DNA of 64,000 nt from Clostridium sp. SM-530-WT-3G. Lineage in GTDB: Bacteria; Bacillota; Clostridia; Clostridiales; Clostridiaceae. Below, in pieces: positions 1 to 9,076 of the stretch (position 1 is its first letter; the number at the start of each line of letters is the position of its first letter). The stretch lies in assembly GCF_012843905.1 (NCBI RefSeq), contig NZ_JABAGC010000009.1, positions 1 to 64,000 of the forward strand, given 5' to 3'. The position numbers were made by a program, and so were the translations under genes. The notes below the pieces were generated by a model. That model had not been told where the DNA came from. It ran no database searches and was given only the letters and a program-made list of their open reading frames with translations.

Positions 1-85
1 TTATTCAAAATTTTAATGGAAAAGTATCAATTAAAATCCAATGGTAAATTTTCTTAAATTAATGCACAAGTCAAGTAATATTATT

Positions 86-126
86 AAAGTATCTGCCAAT
101 CAGATTTATAGATTAGCAGATACTTT
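86..126 (-). terminator. Hairpin terminator after the SPOCS gene
   Basis: An 11-bp perfect inverted repeat (AAAGTATCTGC with GCAGATACTTT), extended by AATC/GATT, lies 55 bases past the stop of the minus-strand gene at 181-642. The U-tract on the minus strand is weak. Bases 1-85 show no recognisable gene. Confidence 0.55.
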
Positions 127-180
127 TAATTATTTTTATCTTTATAAAACTCTTAAAATATTAAAATGAAAACATATAAT

Positions 181-642
181 TCACCTAATTTGCAATTCTG
201 GACATAATAGATATACTACAGCTATATCTATACAATATTCATCATATCCCATCAAAACAACATCTTGAACTCCTATGAATATATTATCTATTGTATTTGT
301 ACACCTTGCATATGATATTGCATTTACATTGATTATGTCACAAAAATTATTTCTGCATTCTACCATATGAAGCGACTGTCTGCAAGTATCTGCCGTATAA
401 ATAATCTTAGTGTATATTTCAGCACTTACTATTATTTTAGGCCCCTTCATTGTTTTTATTATTTTATAGTCTGTAACAAATGCATCAACTATTATCCTAT
501 TTATAAATTCTATAGGTAGATTTTTTTGAAATATTTCAATTTTAAAACACTGCTTTCCTTCAGTACACATTCCCTTAATATTATACTTAGAATATTCATC
601 AATATCTGTTATTCCACTTATACCTATATTATCTGATATCAC
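181..642 (-). CDS. SPOCS-domain (DUF3794-like) protein
   Basis: This 153-residue protein carries one SPOCS-type segment at about residues 58-110: a KxIKTMxGPKIIV strand, then KIIYxAD, then a hydrophobic tail. Families with this domain, such as SipL, act in clostridial spore coat assembly and other spore-associated structures. It has no signal peptide or membrane segment and contains scattered cysteines (about 9), as expected for a cross-linked spore layer protein. The start is GTG, chosen because GGAGGG stands 6 bases upstream. It follows the 282-residue gene by 33 bases, so the two are probably cotranscribed. The domain call is from motif recognition; the spore role is inferred from family and neighbours. 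Confidence 0.65.
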   Translation of the reverse strand: MISDNIGISGITDIDEYSKYNIKGMCTEGKQCFKIEIFQKNLPIEFINRIIVDAFVTDYKIIKTMKGPKIIVSAEIYTKIIYTADTCRQSLHMVECRNNFCDIINVNAISYARCTNTIDNIFIGVQDVVLMGYDEYCIDIAVVYLLCPELQIR

Positions 643-675
643 TTTAAACCCTCCAGTTTCCTAAAATCATTAAAT

Positions 676-1524
676 TCATACGATTACACTGCTTTCAGTA
701 ATACGAACTGTTTTAACAAAATATATATTTATATAAAATCTGCTACATTCTATATCATTAACAAATAAACTAAATTCATTTTTCATCATATTATTTATAT
801 TTTCAATAGTTTTAATAGCCATACATATTTTCACATATACTTTTTTAGCCCTTATTTCTTTCGAATTGTCAATGGAAATCTCTACAGTATCGTTCTCATA
901 ATTAAACTTATAATCTTTAATTTTATTTTCGCCAGCTGTCACAAAGCTTTCTTCTTGAATAAATTCCATATTACTACCAATAAAATTAACTATTTTAATA
1001 TTGTATTCTTTTTCCGTATTCAATGAATTAAAGTATACTAACAATACTATTTTTTGATTTTTAATAGCAGGAATTATCATTTCATCATTTTCACTTTGTA
1101 AATCAATTTTTACACTTTCAAAATAAATATCTTCCAAATATAGTTTTGTAGTAAGATCTTCTACGTTCTCATATCCTAGTATCTTCATTACAAAATCATT
1201 AGATATTGAAAAATTATTATCTACTATAACAGATAAATCAATAATTTTAGAGCATATACAAAGTTCAACTTCGCAATCCTCATCTTCTGCAGGATTATCA
1301 AATTCTATCCTCAAATAATTTTCCTTATGATCATAAACATAATTTCCAACTATAAGCTCTCCATTAGAAATTATGTACGTATTCTTTAAATCGAATGCTA
1401 AAGCCTTATTCAAAATTCCTTCTAACACAAATCCCTTATATATTGATTTATTGTTATCAGCTATAAACTTAATATTAAACTTTATTTCTTTATTATAATA
1501 GGCTATATTATTTTCCTTTTCCAT
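676..1524 (-). CDS. Hypothetical beta-rich protein in the spore-surface locus
   Basis: I do not recognise this 282-residue protein. It is acidic, lacks a signal peptide and membrane helices, and alternates short hydrophobic and polar stretches typical of beta-sandwich folds; the last 60 residues (KKVYVKICMAIKTIE and onward) are the most hydrophobic. The ATG follows AAAGGAAAG by 4 bases. It lies downstream of the 401-residue Cys-rich gene, separated by a hairpin at 1542-1573, and 33 bases upstream of the SPOCS gene. Context suggests a spore-surface component, but nothing in the sequence proves that. Confidence 0.5.
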   Translation of the reverse strand: MEKENNIAYYNKEIKFNIKFIADNNKSIYKGFVLEGILNKALAFDLKNTYIISNGELIVGNYVYDHKENYLRIEFDNPAEDEDCEVELCICSKIIDLSVIVDNNFSISNDFVMKILGYENVEDLTTKLYLEDIYFESVKIDLQSENDEMIIPAIKNQKIVLLVYFNSLNTEKEYNIKIVNFIGSNMEFIQEESFVTAGENKIKDYKFNYENDTVEISIDNSKEIRAKKVYVKICMAIKTIENINNMMKNEFSLFVNDIECSRFYINIYFVKTVRITESSVIV

Positions 1525-1541
1525 AAAACTTTCCTTTTATT

Positions 1542-1573
1542 AAAATACTCCAAGATAAGTAATCTTGGAGTAT
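1542..1573 (-). terminator. Hairpin terminator after the 401-residue Cys-rich gene
   Basis: ATACTCCAAGAT and ATCTTGGAGTAT form a perfect 12-bp stem with a 5-base loop, followed on the minus strand by TATTTTA. It lies between 1649-2854 and 676-1524 and may be leaky, feeding the two downstream genes. Confidence 0.65.
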
Positions 1574-1648
1574 CTAATTGAAATTTCAAAAATTATTAAT
1601 AAAATTTCACCTTTTACAACATTACTATAATCGCAATGATTCACCTTT

Positions 1649-2854
1649 TTATTCTTCACAAGAAGGTGATGGACAAGGTCTAGAATTGTTGCACTGTGTC
1701 ATTGTTGGACAAGTAGGTGCTGTAGCATTTCCGTCACCGCATACTACTTGAGCTCCTAAATTAGTCATTACTGCTAATTTCTCAGTTACTGTAGCATATA
1801 CATTTTGGTTTATTACCAATGATAAATCTCCACTTGCAACAAAGCTTGAATAATTGCCTGGGAATTTATCTTCTGTCTTACAGTAATTTGAATTTATTGG
1901 TCTTATACAATCTACGATTAAACAGTTATCAAAGTCTTCAGTAATATTTAGCTTAGTGTTTGTTGGCAAACAAAATCTTCCAGCAAAGTTTATATGCTTT
2001 GGAAAGCCTATTTCTTCAAGAGCTAATCCATTAGGTAAGAAATCAACTTTATCTGATCCACTATTTGCTTTTTCTGTTCCTATTAAGCTAGCTGTAAATG
2101 GAGTTCCTCCTATTGTCCCTGAAATAGAAATTTTTAAATTACAAGCATAAAAAGGAACTTTTTTTTCAACTAATTTTGTTAAAGAATAAGCTTGTTCTAC
2201 TTGGTTACAGCAACATGCTGAAGTCTTAATGCTTCCACTAAATTGATTACAAATATTAGTTACAGTAGTCTTTGTTAACATACCCTCTTTAGATATATCT
2301 TTACAAGAACATGATATTGAAGTTCCTGATAAATTTGTACATTTACTATTAACATATGCACTTATTATTGGAGTAGCTGGAACTGGGTCATTATCATCTT
2401 TACACCAATTTGGTATAAATGGATATTTCTCTAAATTCTGAGCCTGTTCTACTTCTTGAATTTGTTCAAACTCTTCATTACCATCTATTTTTTTTACTTG
2501 AGTACTATTTTTCATATAGCCTGGCTTACAACATGAAGCAGTAGAACCAACTCCTATACAATCATAACTATAAGTTATTCCACTTATACAAATTGGTCCT
2601 TCAGGTGTGCAATCTTTTGGTAAGTTAGTTTGAAATACTAAATTGTTAGGATATGCAGTTTCATATTTATTTATATTCATGCAATTTTGAATAACATCTG
2701 CAAGTACAGGTACTAAAACTTGTGTTGATATATCTCCTTTATCAATTATAACTGGTGCATCACATGGTGTGCATCCACAATTAATGTGAGAAACAACCTT
2801 AGTATCACTTTGATAACAGCTAGTAGGTTTTGTTGTTTCGTTACAATTTGCCAT
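1649..2854 (-). CDS. Cysteine-rich spore-surface-like protein
   Basis: This 401-residue protein contains over 25 cysteines, including CGC, CCC and CSC clusters, with no signal peptide or membrane helix: the profile of a disulfide-cross-linked spore outer-layer protein. Residues about 45-100 (VIQNCMNI, then CISGITYSYD) match the N-terminal part of the neighbour at 3102-4010. Residues about 238-365 (KISISGTIGG, then FAGRFCLP, then NQNVYATVTEKLAV) match the C-terminal parts of both 3102-4010 and 6287-7777. The tail is rich in Cys, Pro and Ser. The ATG has AAGGAGG 7 bases upstream. A good sigma-K-type promoter lies about 60-90 bases upstream. The exact role is unknown. Confidence 0.65.
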   Translation of the reverse strand: MANCNETTKPTSCYQSDTKVVSHINCGCTPCDAPVIIDKGDISTQVLVPVLADVIQNCMNINKYETAYPNNLVFQTNLPKDCTPEGPICISGITYSYDCIGVGSTASCCKPGYMKNSTQVKKIDGNEEFEQIQEVEQAQNLEKYPFIPNWCKDDNDPVPATPIISAYVNSKCTNLSGTSISCSCKDISKEGMLTKTTVTNICNQFSGSIKTSACCCNQVEQAYSLTKLVEKKVPFYACNLKISISGTIGGTPFTASLIGTEKANSGSDKVDFLPNGLALEEIGFPKHINFAGRFCLPTNTKLNITEDFDNCLIVDCIRPINSNYCKTEDKFPGNYSSFVASGDLSLVINQNVYATVTEKLAVMTNLGAQVVCGDGNATAPTCPTMTQCNNSRPCPSPSCEE

Positions 2855-2914
2855 TATAAAATAACCTCCTTATAAGAAAAAGTCGTCTTCTTAAATTATT
2901 TTTCACCTATACTG

Positions 2915-2942
2915 TATATTATGATAATCCGAACACTTTGTT
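2915..2942 (-). promoter_or_regulatory. Candidate sigma-K promoter for the Cys-rich gene
   Basis: On the minus strand, AACA is followed, counting from its AC, by 16 bases and then CATAATATA, which fits the sigma-K pattern AC, 16-17 bases, CATAnnnTA. It lies about 60 bases upstream of the ATG at 2854. This would place transcription late in the mother cell, as expected for an exosporium or coat gene. Bases 2943-3014 hold nothing else I recognise. Confidence 0.45.
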
Positions 2943-3014
2943 CCAAAATTAGGAATACTATTTACAGCTTTATCTCCACAACTATTAGTTATGTAATATA
3001 TGAAAATTAAAAGT

Positions 3015-3046
3015 TAAGGAATTAAGGCATACTACTTAAATTCCTC
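3015..3046 (-). terminator. Hairpin terminator after the 302-residue gene
   Basis: AGGAATTAAG and CTTAAATTCCT form a stem interrupted by one bulge; the minus strand then reads TAACTTTTAATTTT. It lies about 55 bases past the stop at 3102. Confidence 0.5.
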
Positions 3047-3101
3047 AACATTCATTTACTTCTAATTTTATTAATATAACACTTTTTTTCTATTAACTAT
3101 T

Positions 3102-4010
3102 TTAATTATAATCAAAATCATTTATTGACTTATCATAACATCGACCACTATATATAGAGTAGTTATCTTCTAAAACAGATAACAAAGTCAATGTTGATTT
3201 ATAAATTCCATAAACAGAAGCACTAAAGCTTCCACTTCCATTATATAATTCATTAGGCTGCACACAAGTCACATCAAATTCATTATTAAATATAGCAATT
3301 ATTTTGGATGATTTACATGCATTTGATAAGCATAAAGTACCATAATAATCATTTAAATTATACCCATTAAATCCTCCTGATGATCTTATAATAGTTTGAA
3401 CATTTTCAGACACATCAATTACAATATTATTTTCTAATAATTGAGCACTATTTATTGCAATATATGAACATCTATCACTATTTAAGTAACCATCATAAAA
3501 TGATTTAGCCTCAAAATGATTGCATCCAAGTGTACCACTTACTTTTATACATCCATTATCCATATAAGCTTCAACCCCACTTATGCTTAAAACTTTTTCA
3601 CTCCACTGTTCATCATCACAATAGCTATTAGAATAATATCTGTTTTTTCCTTCAAAATAATTATATAAATTATTAAAGTTATTCTTTCCAATAAGAGATA
3701 TACAATCTCCATTAATATTTGCCTTAATACTTGAATCAGGAATACCAATATTATCATAGTATGTTCCAATACTATCTATACATATATTGCAATTAACCGA
3801 ATCTAAACTATATGGAAAATCACATGATAAATCAAAATTTATATTTCCTAAAAACTTCTTTTGTTCATCTACAATATTTATACAATCTACAATTTTTTTT
3901 ACTCGTAATGGTAAAAGACTTGCATTATCTGCCTGCATTTCTGGTTCTGTACATGAACTATCGTAATCATGGTTCCAATTAGGTGGCTTATTATCACTAC
4001 GAAATATCAT
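3102..4010 (-). CDS. Spore-surface-like protein, homologue of the 401-residue Cys-rich protein
   Basis: This 302-residue protein has about 15 cysteines and no signal peptide. Residues 38-92 (KIVDCINIVDEQ, then CIDSIGTYYDNIGI) parallel the N-terminal part of the protein at 1649-2854. Residues about 148-280 (CIKVSGTLGC, then YYGTLCLS, then SGSFSASVYGIYKSTL) parallel its C-terminal domain, so the two are diverged homologues. The start is unusual: the ribosome site AAAGGGG sits 14 bases from this ATG but directly before a 5-codon ORF (MKFDR) whose TGA stop overlaps the ATG as ATGA, which suggests translational coupling or a slightly different start. A role in the exosporium or an appendage is inferred from context. 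Confidence 0.6.
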   Translation of the reverse strand: MIFRSDNKPPNWNHDYDSSCTEPEMQADNASLLPLRVKKIVDCINIVDEQKKFLGNINFDLSCDFPYSLDSVNCNICIDSIGTYYDNIGIPDSSIKANINGDCISLIGKNNFNNLYNYFEGKNRYYSNSYCDDEQWSEKVLSISGVEAYMDNGCIKVSGTLGCNHFEAKSFYDGYLNSDRCSYIAINSAQLLENNIVIDVSENVQTIIRSSGGFNGYNLNDYYGTLCLSNACKSSKIIAIFNNEFDVTCVQPNELYNGSGSFSASVYGIYKSTLTLLSVLEDNYSIYSGRCYDKSINDFDYN

Positions 4011-4087
4011 CTATCAAATTTCATCCCCTTTTATATATAATTTATAATATTGCCAGAGTAAATACATATTATTGAATTATTCTTAAC

Positions 4088-5017
4088 CTATCTTATACCC
4101 CTTACCAATCCAGTTATATCAACAGTAATAACTTGGTTGCCTCCAATTTCTAATGGCTTATCATTAGTTCCACCTATAGTTATCTCATCACAAGATATTG
4201 TCAATTTATAATCTATATTTTCTGAAAGAATTTTACTATTTCTCATTACGACTATTCCCTTATCTGCAATTTTAAAATTATTCGGTAGCATGTCAACAAT
4301 TGATAATCCACTTTCCGGCAAATCACCACTATTTTTCACTATGATTCTATAAGTAAATTCTTCGTTACAATTAACACTTTCCGGTCCACTCTTTGTAATA
4401 CTTAAATCTGAAAAAGAATTTATCAGCATAACATCTTCTGATTCTTCAGGTTCATGATTAGGACTTTCTTTATAATATACTTCTGCATTATTTAATATAA
4501 CTTCTCTTAAAGGTATAGTTCCATCACTTTGTACATTAAAAGTTATTACTACATCATCATTTGCTAATACTTCTGGAATTAATACTGCCATCTTATTATT
4601 CGAATCTAAAATATACCTATACTCTCCATTATTATATTCATTAAAGCTTCTAATTCTTTCTATACGAATAGCTTTTTCATTTTGCAATAAGACAACTGAA
4701 TTCTGTATTAATCTAAGAGCCTTATCAATATTATCAACAATTTTTATTGCTCTAACATTTTTGCCACTTTCATCAGTAAATATGTTTTTGCCCGTTGCTG
4801 GAAAAGAACTATAATTAATAATCTGTATTTCAAATGTAATAATTTCATCCTTTTTAAATCTACTCACTGGCCTACTGTCGATTATGTCGAGATTATCTGT
4901 AACTGCTCTTTTATGAACAGAAAGTATATTGTAGTTTACTTGTGTAGTTATTGTACAAGTCTTTACCATTTTATTATTATAATAAATCCTTGCTCCATTT
5001 TCTAAAAATGTAGACAT
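4088..5017 (-). CDS. DUF11-repeat protein, candidate spore appendage/surface subunit
   Basis: This 309-residue protein holds a C-terminal DUF11 (conserved repeat) domain at about residues 200-300, with the typical ITKSGPESVNCNEEFTYRI start and IVDMLPNNF core, and a related beta-rich half at about 25-180. It has no signal peptide or LPXTG anchor, so a spore-layer role fits better than a vegetative wall role. The start at 5017 was chosen over a codon 18 bases upstream because GGAGGA lies 5 bases before it and the paralogue begins the same way (MRNLLENKARI versus MSTFLENGARI). From memory, DUF11 proteins of about this size (p29a, p29b) are reported in Clostridium taeniosporum spore appendages. 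Confidence 0.7.
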   Translation of the reverse strand: MSTFLENGARIYYNNKMVKTCTITTQVNYNILSVHKRAVTDNLDIIDSRPVSRFKKDEIITFEIQIINYSSFPATGKNIFTDESGKNVRAIKIVDNIDKALRLIQNSVVLLQNEKAIRIERIRSFNEYNNGEYRYILDSNNKMAVLIPEVLANDDVVITFNVQSDGTIPLREVILNNAEVYYKESPNHEPEESEDVMLINSFSDLSITKSGPESVNCNEEFTYRIIVKNSGDLPESGLSIVDMLPNNFKIADKGIVVMRNSKILSENIDYKLTISCDEITIGGTNDKPLEIGGNQVITVDITGLVRGIR

Positions 5018-5092
5018 TTCATCCTCCAAATACACTTACTTATCATTAAAGTATATTTCATTTTTGATAATTTAAGTATATTAAATTATTTA

Positions 5093-5121
5093 TGACTGTA
5101 TTTTAATCATAAATACAGTCA
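5093..5121 (-). terminator. Hairpin between the two DUF11 genes
   Basis: TGACTGTATTT and AAATACAGTCA form a perfect 11-bp stem with a 7-base loop, 23 bases past the stop of the gene at 5144-6058. The minus-strand U-tract is poor, so it may also act as an mRNA-stabilising or processing stem. Confidence 0.5.
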
Positions 5122-5143
5122 CTTTTTAATTAATAATCTATAT

Positions 5144-6058
5144 TTAACACTCATAATCCACTTGTCCAGGTATTGTTACATTTAAAGTCTTGCCTCCAGG
5201 TATTTGTAAATCTTTAGAATTAGCTCCCCTAATAGTCAATAAATTATTTACTATTGAAACACTATAATCAGATCCTAAAATAAGAATACTTCCATCTAAT
5301 ATTACCTTTATCTTGCTGCAATCAATTCTAAACTGAGCTGGAAGTTGGTCTGTTATTACAACATTATTTGCAGTAAGATTTCCTATATTCATTATTGATA
5401 TAGCATAACTAAATATTTCACCACATCTTACTGAAACAGGACCTTTCTTCTTTGCTACTAATTCAACAAATGAATATTTAACTTCAACTTCTTCTGATTT
5501 CACAGGACAATCATAAGGATTTTCTTTATAGTCTACTGTTGCATAATTTAATACACAATCACCTGGATTTAATGTTCCGTCATTCTCAACATTAAATACT
5601 ATTGCTACATTTGAATTTCCTGGAATTTCAGGCATTAACACTGTTAGCTTATTTCCTACTATTATAAAACTATAATCCCCTTTATAATAACTATTTATAT
5701 TATTTATCTGATTCAAAGTTATTGAAACTTCATTTATAAATAACCTTATAGACCCATTTACATATTTTAACCCTGCAGGTATATTATCTACTACCTCTAT
5801 AGCAGTTACTTTTTGAGTTCCATCCATTTTTAAAACTTTTCCTGTAATACATTTATCTCCATAATTAATTAACTCAATTTGAAATGAAAATATTTCATCT
5901 CTTGCAAAAATATTAGTTCCATCTTGATCTATTCCAGAAGTAATAGCTCTCTTATGAATAGCTAGCATTTCACCCTCTATTAGTGTAGTAACTTTGCATG
6001 TTTCTATTGATTTATTATCATATCTAATTCTAGCTTTATTTTCTAATAAATTACGCAT
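5144..6058 (-). CDS. DUF11-repeat protein, paralogue of the gene at 4088-5017
   Basis: This 304-residue protein is collinear with its neighbour throughout: ENKARIRYDNK, then IHKRAITSGID, then AIEVVDNIPAGL, then KGPVSVRCGEIFSY and VVITDQLPAQF. The last two mark the DUF11 domain at about residues 205-300. The middle also resembles a DUF11 unit (INYGDKCITGKVL), so each protein may hold two. GGAGTG lies 7 bases before the ATG. Tandem duplication parallels the p29a/p29b pair known from spore appendages. It is divergent from the plus-strand gene at 6287, sharing a 228-base AT-rich promoter region. Confidence 0.7.
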   Translation of the reverse strand: MRNLLENKARIRYDNKSIETCKVTTLIEGEMLAIHKRAITSGIDQDGTNIFARDEIFSFQIELINYGDKCITGKVLKMDGTQKVTAIEVVDNIPAGLKYVNGSIRLFINEVSITLNQINNINSYYKGDYSFIIVGNKLTVLMPEIPGNSNVAIVFNVENDGTLNPGDCVLNYATVDYKENPYDCPVKSEEVEVKYSFVELVAKKKGPVSVRCGEIFSYAISIMNIGNLTANNVVITDQLPAQFRIDCSKIKVILDGSILILGSDYSVSIVNNLLTIRGANSKDLQIPGGKTLNVTIPGQVDYEC

Positions 6059-6286
6059 TTAGTATCACTCCACAATTATATAATCTTATATACTATTATA
6101 TTAATTTTAGTATTTAAATGTTACATTACTACTTAATAGCTTCCTTCTCATCATTAACCGCTATTAATAAATCAATATCCATACGATTTTATTCATTATA
6201 TATTATTTAATTTTCACATTTATATTACTTATTTAATATCATACCTTATAATCATTTTGAAACTTTAAGAAATAGAGGATAATGTA

Positions 6287-7777
6287 ATGAAAATAAAAAA
6301 AGCCCGAAATACTCCTATCCTTACAAATTTATTATTCTATAGCAATAATATTTCAAACAATGTCACTGGAATAAAAAGAAACGCAATTATTAATATAGAT
6401 TCTGATATATCATTATTTACTGACAAATCAAACATCAAGATTAACACAACAAGTATTTCTTACTCTGATTTAGGATTTTTATACTCACCTACAATGATCA
6501 AAACAGAAACGCATACTTTTATTAAAAGTAACAATTTAAATCAAAATACTTTAAAATTTTATTCTATTTTAGAACTAGAACCCAATCTTGAACATACCTA
6601 TAACAAAATTAATGAAATTATATGTAAAAGTATAAACTCTAAAGATTTTGTCATAAAAGAAACATATGAAATTCTAGCAATACAGTTACTTTCAAATTTT
6701 TCAATAAAATTATCAGAAAACATATCTTTAATGGCTGAAAAGCTATTCTCAAAGGAATCTTTAATTGCTCATAATATAGTTTCTAATATTTGTATTAGTT
6801 TTAGTAAAATATCAAAATCATTAAAGTTATTAACTGCTTCAATAGGTAAAAATCATATCTCTTTAAATAATTCACACAAAATTTCACAAATATTATTATC
6901 AGTTGTAAATACAATGGATTCTATTATAAAAGAAACTATAATTAATAAATTTATTCAGGCAGATGAATTTATTGTTAACTCACTTTCTTTACAAGTATTT
7001 CATTGCAGAAAATTACTAACTTCAAAGAAAACAGAAATTTGTATATCTTATTTTATAAGCTCCATACAAGAATTATTAGATTTAGAAAATTTAATACTAA
7101 ATACCCTTATTACTTATATTATACCAATGAGTAATATATCATTATCTGTTCTTATTAATTCACTAAAAAACAATATAAAGATATTAAAACTTAATACCGA
7201 TTGTATTTCTCTTTCATATTCTAATCTATCTAAAAATTATAATTTAATTATAGATGACATAAAGCATGCTCTTATAAATTCAAAAAATATTCTGCTTATG
7301 GAAAATAAATATACATTATATCAAAACCTAAATTTTCATTTTACAAACTTAAATTCATATTCAAAATATTTAGATACAACTAATACAAAAAACTTTTCTA
7401 ATCAAAATTCATATATAATAACTGAAAGCATTAAATTAAATCTATCTTTTTATATTCGTAATCTAATTATTAAAATAAATGGTACTATTGGCTCTAAAAA
7501 TTTTACTGGACATATTCATTATCCGCATTTATATAATCTTACTTTTTTCCATATAGATAATTCTACTATAAACACTAAAGTTACAATTCCTAGTGAAATA
7601 AATGCTTTCGATTTTAAAATTGATGTCGATCCTACAATTGAGATTAAAGATATAATTATACGCAAATCTTATAGTTTAGAATTTCCTTATAGCTTTATTG
7701 CTGATATAAAATTCTCTTTTTCAGTTAATAGTAATCTTTATGCTATAGCTAAATCTCAATTAGTAATAAGAGAATAA
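6287..7777 (+). CDS. Helical protein with the shared C-terminal spore-surface domain
   Basis: I do not recognise a named family for this 496-residue protein. Residues about 1-380 are mostly amphipathic helix rich in Asn, Ser, Lys and Ile. Residues about 388-496 (LIIKINGTIGSKNFTGHI, then NTKVTIPSEI, then SFSVNSNLYAIAKSQL) match the C-terminal domain of the Cys-rich proteins at 1649-2854 and 3102-4010, but with the cysteines lost. GAGG precedes the ATG by 9 bases. It begins a plus-strand run of three genes opposing the DUF11 genes and probably belongs to the same surface structure. Confidence 0.6.
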   Translation: MKIKKARNTPILTNLLFYSNNISNNVTGIKRNAIINIDSDISLFTDKSNIKINTTSISYSDLGFLYSPTMIKTETHTFIKSNNLNQNTLKFYSILELEPNLEHTYNKINEIICKSINSKDFVIKETYEILAIQLLSNFSIKLSENISLMAEKLFSKESLIAHNIVSNICISFSKISKSLKLLTASIGKNHISLNNSHKISQILLSVVNTMDSIIKETIINKFIQADEFIVNSLSLQVFHCRKLLTSKKTEICISYFISSIQELLDLENLILNTLITYIIPMSNISLSVLINSLKNNIKILKLNTDCISLSYSNLSKNYNLIIDDIKHALINSKNILLMENKYTLYQNLNFHFTNLNSYSKYLDTTNTKNFSNQNSYIITESIKLNLSFYIRNLIIKINGTIGSKNFTGHIHYPHLYNLTFFHIDNSTINTKVTIPSEINAFDFKIDVDPTIEIKDIIIRKSYSLEFPYSFIADIKFSFSVNSNLYAIAKSQLVIRE

Positions 7778-7843
7778 ATAAAGCATTAATTGAGTACTAT
7801 GTATAAACTTATATTTAATTTAATATAAATAATTAAAAAATAG

Positions 7844-7960
7844 ATTCTGTTGGGTTGTAATATAATAAATCTTCTCTTTCAAGTGAGATATTTATTTCTA
7901 AACGAAATTATTATATCCCCTGAAATTGAGAAGAACATTTCCTATATAACTTAACAGAAT
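7844..7960. mobile_element. MITE-like element with IS6-type terminal inverted repeats
   Basis: The 117-bp segment begins ATTCTGTT and ends AACAGAAT. The two ends are imperfect inverted repeats for roughly 40 bases, both containing TCTTCTC (GAGAAGA on the right). The right end also matches the surviving end of the truncated transposon at 56094-56136 (shared GAGAAGA, then ATATAA-TTAACAGA). The flanks are AAAAATAG and AAAAAAAG, 7 of 8 identical, consistent with the 8-bp target duplication of the IS6 family but weak evidence in A-rich DNA. It has no coding capacity and lies between two plus-strand genes. Confidence 0.55.
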
Positions 7961-7983
7961 AAAAAAAGTTTAGGGGGATTTTC

Positions 7984-9000
7984 ATGACTTTTCTAAGGCA
8001 GTTTTGCACACTTTTACAAAAATCAAATGGCAACATTTATAAAATAGAATCTAAAGACGGTATTATACTTAATAGTTTTAATAAAAACTTCGAATTAATA
8101 ACTTCCAAAAAATTATTAGAAGGAAGCTTTTCTTTTTTAAGTTATTGGTTTGATATAGCTAAAGATGACAATATTTATGGTGTAATAAATGACAAAAATG
8201 GAACCATTATCAATTATAATGTAATAAATAACTACATTATAAAGAGTAATTTATTAAAATATGATATAGAAGAGATATTTATAAAATTCATATATATAAA
8301 GAATATAGATAACAAAACTCATATTTTTTACTATTCTCTGAACAAACAACATCCATGTAATGGTCATATTATTCATCATTACAAAAATAATGGAGTATGG
8401 AATACACAAATTGTTGATGAAATAACATATAATATTCTTACAAATTTTGTAGTAACATATACCTCTGAAAACTCCCCCGTAATATTTTATTATAATGTTA
8501 TAAACGGTTTTGAAGAACTTTTTGCTTCCGTATTTGATGCTAATTCAAATTCATGGTGTAACCCAATTCAAATAACAAATTCAAGGAAAAATAAAATTTA
8601 TTTATCAGTTATTATGAACTCATTAAATTGCTACCATATATTATTTTCTGAGAATAATAATAATAAATATTTCTGCACCTATATAAAAGGTTATATAAAT
8701 AATAATAAATTTGATATTGCCTCTACGTCTAAATTAGTTAACACAGTAGCTTGTACATTCCCAAGCATTATAGAATCTAATGGTACTTTATACGCTAACT
8801 GGATAGAGTATCATAATTTATTTACAGTTTCCTCTAAAGATTTCGGAGTAACATGGAATGAAACATCTATATTTAATAATTCTTATAAAATACCTTTTGT
8901 ATGTTGTAACTATCATTCAAATTATGATATCAATAAATCCTTTACTTATTTTACTTTATTTATCAAAGATAATTCCTTAGAGATTTTGGGTACAGATTAA
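7984..9000 (+). CDS. Asp-box (sialidase-type propeller-like) protein in the spore-surface locus
   Basis: This 338-residue protein contains one clear Asp-box, S284-x-D-x-G-x-x-W291, plus repeated 40-60 residue beta segments (KDDNIYGVINDKNG, NSPVIFYYNV, NGTLYANWIEY) as in propeller folds. No sialidase catalytic residues can be identified, so it is probably a binding or structural propeller. There is no signal peptide. GGGGGA lies 5 bases before the ATG. The promoter region is occupied by the MITE-like element, whose insertion may alter expression. Placement in the surface structure is inferred from neighbours. Confidence 0.6.
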   Translation: MTFLRQFCTLLQKSNGNIYKIESKDGIILNSFNKNFELITSKKLLEGSFSFLSYWFDIAKDDNIYGVINDKNGTIINYNVINNYIIKSNLLKYDIEEIFIKFIYIKNIDNKTHIFYYSLNKQHPCNGHIIHHYKNNGVWNTQIVDEITYNILTNFVVTYTSENSPVIFYYNVINGFEELFASVFDANSNSWCNPIQITNSRKNKIYLSVIMNSLNCYHILFSENNNNKYFCTYIKGYINNNKFDIASTSKLVNTVACTFPSIIESNGTLYANWIEYHNLFTVSSKDFGVTWNETSIFNNSYKIPFVCCNYHSNYDINKSFTYFTLFIKDNSLEILGTD

Positions 9001-9076
9001 TTTATAATTTTTCATAACTAAGCTACTATAAATCATATTATATACTGTAATTTTTAATATTTAAGGAGATAGTGCA

